Assembly: GCA_030447045.1 (NCBI GenBank)
Contig: JAUJMB010000022.1
Coordinates: 1-15,672, forward strand
Reading direction: 5' to 3'
Source: Rubrobacteraceae bacterium
Lineage (GTDB): Bacteria; Actinomycetota; Rubrobacteria; Rubrobacterales; Rubrobacteraceae
DNA length: 15,672 bases
Below are positions 14,061 through 15,672 of this stretch, piece after piece. Position numbers and translations under genes: made by a program. Numbering within the stretch: position 1 is the first letter of the stretch; each line of letters starts with the position of its first letter. The notes beneath the pieces were generated by a model. The model was not told the origin of the DNA. It ran no database searches and saw only the letters and a list, made by a program, of their open reading frames with translations.

Positions 14061-14570
14061 CTACAACCTCCCGTCGCGCTCGAGGTTCGCCATGAGCCTG
14101 CCGGCCAGCCCCTTCATGAGCCCGAGGTCGCGCTCGGCGAGCCGGGGTTCGGCGGAGTGGCTGGCGCAGCACAGTGTCCCGTACACGCTCCCGTCCGAGA
14201 GCCTCAGGGGGAACCCGACGTAGGAGCCGATCCCCGCCTCGCGCGTCACCTCGAGGTCCCGGACCGCCTCCTCGGCCCGCGCGTCGGGGACGGCGTTGGG
14301 CAGCGCATCGTCTGCCACCAGCTTGCAGTAGGAGCCCTCCAGCGGGATGCCCCCGCCCTCCTCCCACCCGAAGGAACCGGCGTCGCCCCCAAGCGCTTGG
14401 AAGACCAGCCGGTCGTCGACGAACCGCGCGATGAAGGCGACGTCCATTTCCAGGCCCTTGGCGGCTTTCGCGAGCAGGTCCCGCAGCAGCTCGGGCCCCC
14501 GAGGCTCCCACGGGTCTGGCGGCGTGCCTTGTTTCGTATTCCTTTCGGCCACGAACTCGCCGCGCTCCAT
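14061..14570 (-). CDS. Stand-alone GAF-domain protein
   Basis: The 169-residue product is nearly all one GAF domain, a small-molecule or cofactor-binding sensor fold. It runs from LLAKAAKGLEMDVAFIARFVDD through SFGWEEGGGIPLEGSYCKLV, PNAVPDARAEEAVRDL and IGSYVGFPLRLSDGSVYGTLCC to the closing helix LMKGLAGRLMANLERD. Close relatives usually sit in front of EAL, GGDEF or histidine-kinase domains. Here no output domain follows, so it may act on a partner or be a remnant. ATG 14570 is preferred; GTG 14576 and a GTG-type start at 14669 are in frame but give unlikely leaders. After the TAG, a further coding-like stretch to 13942 lies one base out of frame. Confidence 0.82.
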   Translation of the reverse strand: MERGEFVAERNTKQGTPPDPWEPRGPELLRDLLAKAAKGLEMDVAFIARFVDDRLVFQALGGDAGSFGWEEGGGIPLEGSYCKLVADDALPNAVPDARAEEAVRDLEVTREAGIGSYVGFPLRLSDGSVYGTLCCASHSAEPRLAERDLGLMKGLAGRLMANLERDGRL

Positions 14571-14741
14571 AGTCACCCCCCCGTGTGGTTTGTCATCGGC
14601 GGGTAAGGATACAGCATCGCCTTGGAACGTCGGTGCCGCAGAGCACAGGAGGCGCGCCGCCGCGCTCACCGAGCGGGATCTCGCGGTGGTGGCCTACTCA
14701 CCCCACGGGACGGCGGAGGGGTGCGGGTGCGCCCCGGCCCG

Positions 14742-14882
14742 CTAGGGCTGGTCTTCCGGCTCCGGCCAGTCCTCGCGCTCCGGCATCCTTCCGTATTCCA
14801 CCCGCCACGCCGCCCTCACCGAGGCGACCCTGCCGACGCCCAAGGAGCGGAGGGCACGGTAGCGGCGGAGGCGGCCCCTCAC
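14742..14882 (-). CDS. Candidate 46-residue basic protein, unknown function
   Basis: A short open frame starts at GTG 14882, with GGAG eight bases upstream, and ends at TAG 14742-14744. Third codon positions are almost all G or C, as in the real genes here. The product begins with an arginine-rich helix (RGRLRRYRALRSLGVGRVAS), then VRAAWRVEYGRMP, and ends in an acidic EREDWPEPEDQP tail. I do not recognise a family. It lies 64 bases downstream of the 70-residue gene on the same strand and may belong to the regulator's transcript. No membrane segment or cysteine is present. Chance cannot be ruled out for so short a frame. Confidence 0.42.
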   Translation of the reverse strand: MRGRLRRYRALRSLGVGRVASVRAAWRVEYGRMPEREDWPEPEDQP

Positions 14883-14946
14883 GGCCGATCTCCGCCGGCA
14901 CGGTGGGTTTTCTGCTCCGTCCTCTGTGGTCGAAGAGCTCGAAAGC

Positions 14947-15159
14947 TTACCCCGCCCCTCCCGGGTGGTTCTTGCGCCACGCCTCCCTCAGCTCGTCGGC
15001 GCGGGCCTCCCGATCGGTGCTGGCCAGCTCCATGATGCGCCGCTCCAGGCGCTTGTCCTCCTCGAAGGCCTTCCGGTCGCCGCCCATGACCTCGGGCGCG
15101 ATCCGGAGGCGCTCGTCCTCCAGGCGCTTTATCTCCCGCCGGGCCTCGTCCGGTTTCAC
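14947..15159 (-). CDS. 70-residue highly charged helical protein, unknown function
   Basis: The product is almost entirely charged and should be helical, possibly a coiled coil. It contains DEARREIKRLEDERLRIAPE, then EEDKRLERRIMELASTDREARADELREAW, and a short glycine-rich end. No catalytic motif, membrane segment or cysteine is visible. The GTG start at 15159 overlaps the TGA that ends the second reading frame of the XRE regulator (GTGA). This suggests the two are translated together, and it supports that frame as the true end of the regulator. A partner or modulator of the regulator is possible, but this is inferred from position only. Confidence 0.65.
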   Translation of the reverse strand: MKPDEARREIKRLEDERLRIAPEVMGGDRKAFEEDKRLERRIMELASTDREARADELREAWRKNHPGGAG

Positions 15160-15580
15160 GGCCCGCCGCCTTGCGCGTGCGTCGCTTTCGGGGAAGCCCC
15201 GGGGGAGATCTGTCGCGCTATCCCGAGCAACAACCGCCTGTCCTTCGGGCGGAGCCTGTGGGCCTCCTCGAGTATGGACCGTAGGGTCTCGTCTTTTAGG
15301 GCAGCCAACAAGGCGTCGTCCGGGGCGCGACCCCCTCCTCTGCGGTGGCTCCGAACCAGAGCGTAGGCGGGAAGCCCATGGCCTCGGAGATGGCCCCGAG
15401 CTTGGCGAGGCCCGGGTTTTCTATGCGGCCGCTTTTCAGGTTCGCCACATAAGAGCGGGTCACCGCTCGGCCGGTGGCGTTCTCCAGGTCCTGTCCTCCC
15501 CATTCGGAGCCGTCGGGCTTGCGGTAGAGGGCGAGGAGCCTGCCGAACGTCTCCGAGACGTGTTCCTTCCCCTCGCCCAT
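15156..15580 (-). pseudogene. XRE-type helix-turn-helix regulator split by a one-base frameshift
   Basis: The ATG at 15580 has GGAGG three bases upstream. The first frame (15580 to 15296, 94 residues) holds a helix-turn-helix domain: ETFGRLLALYRKPDGSEW, then ENATGRAVTRSYVANLKSGR, then NPGLAKLGAISEAMGFPPTLWF. This is the pattern of small XRE regulators. After ATAEEGVAP it runs off into RTTPCWLP and stops. One base out of step the sequence continues DDALLAALKDETLRSILEEAHRL and DRRLLLGIARQI to the TGA at 15156-15158, a typical C-terminal helical part of such proteins. One extra G in the five-base run at 15331-15335 (plus-strand C5) would restore about 141 residues. The downstream gene overlaps the restored stop. 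Confidence 0.75.
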
Positions 15581-15612
15581 CGTCCTCCCTGGCGCTTGCC
15601 CCGTTTAAGTCG

Positions 15613-15641
15613 TTGACGGCCCGTACAAGATACTACACATT
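15613..15641. promoter_or_regulatory. Possible promoter/operator region upstream of the XRE regulator
   Basis: This is one of the few AT-rich islands in the window. It holds TTGAC at 15613-15617 on the plus strand and the string GTACAAGATACTAC at 15623-15636, which has weak GTA...TAC symmetry. On the minus strand TAGTAT could be a -10 for the regulator. No well-spaced -35/-10 pair is present on either strand, so this is only a position-based suggestion of an autoregulated start region. Confidence 0.22.
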
Positions 15642-15672
15642 GGCGGGAGCGCTGCCGCGCAACTTCGCCTTG

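Overview
This is a very GC-rich bacterial window. GTG and TTG starts are common, gene ends overlap tightly, and AGG and ATA codons are used freely. Those traits, with the mix of genes, suggest an actinobacterium of the Rubrobacter or Thermoleophilia type. That placement is an inference from style, since no rRNA gene is present.

Positions 1-10581 hold one plus-strand operon for cobalamin (vitamin B12). It begins inside cobO and continues with cobB/cbiA, cobI/cbiL, cobM/cbiF, cbiD, a cbiE-cbiT fusion (cobL), a cbiG-cobJ fusion, a 67-residue 2[4Fe-4S] ferredoxin, cobH/cbiC, a long cbiX with an iron-sulfur motif and a histidine tail, cobT, and finally a biotin-protein ligase (birA). CbiX, CbiD and CbiG mark the early-cobalt (anaerobic) route. 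CbiX inserts cobalt into sirohydrochlorin. CobI, CobJ-CbiG, CobM, CbiD, CobL and CobH methylate, contract and rearrange the ring. CobB amidates side chains a and c, CobO adenosylates the cobalt, and CobT activates the lower base. Almost every junction is a stop/start overlap of 4-17 bases, so translation is probably coupled. No precorrin-6 reductase (cobK/cbiJ), cobQ/cbiP, cobD/cbiB, cobU, cobS or cobA is in the window; they may lie upstream or elsewhere.

Positions 10813-12908 (minus strand) encode a secreted M6-family (immune inhibitor A type) zinc metalloprotease. Its signal peptide and propeptide are separated from the catalytic body by a single-base frameshift. From 12909 to 13315 there is no confident gene, only ambiguous coding-like remnants. 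On the plus strand follow a 59-residue holin-like membrane protein and a cold-shock protein.

Positions 13942-15672 hold minus-strand genes: a stand-alone GAF-domain protein, an unlisted-size 46-residue candidate gene, a 70-residue charged helical protein, and an XRE-type regulator broken by a second single-base frameshift. Three minus-strand genes all read on after restoring one base, two of them at a five-base G/C run. This points either to decay or to base-calling errors. Two short hairpins that expose the same loop, TTAGTGAA, on differing but still paired stems lie in the two convergent gaps (10621-10639 and 13905-13923). They are the least explained structure in the window.
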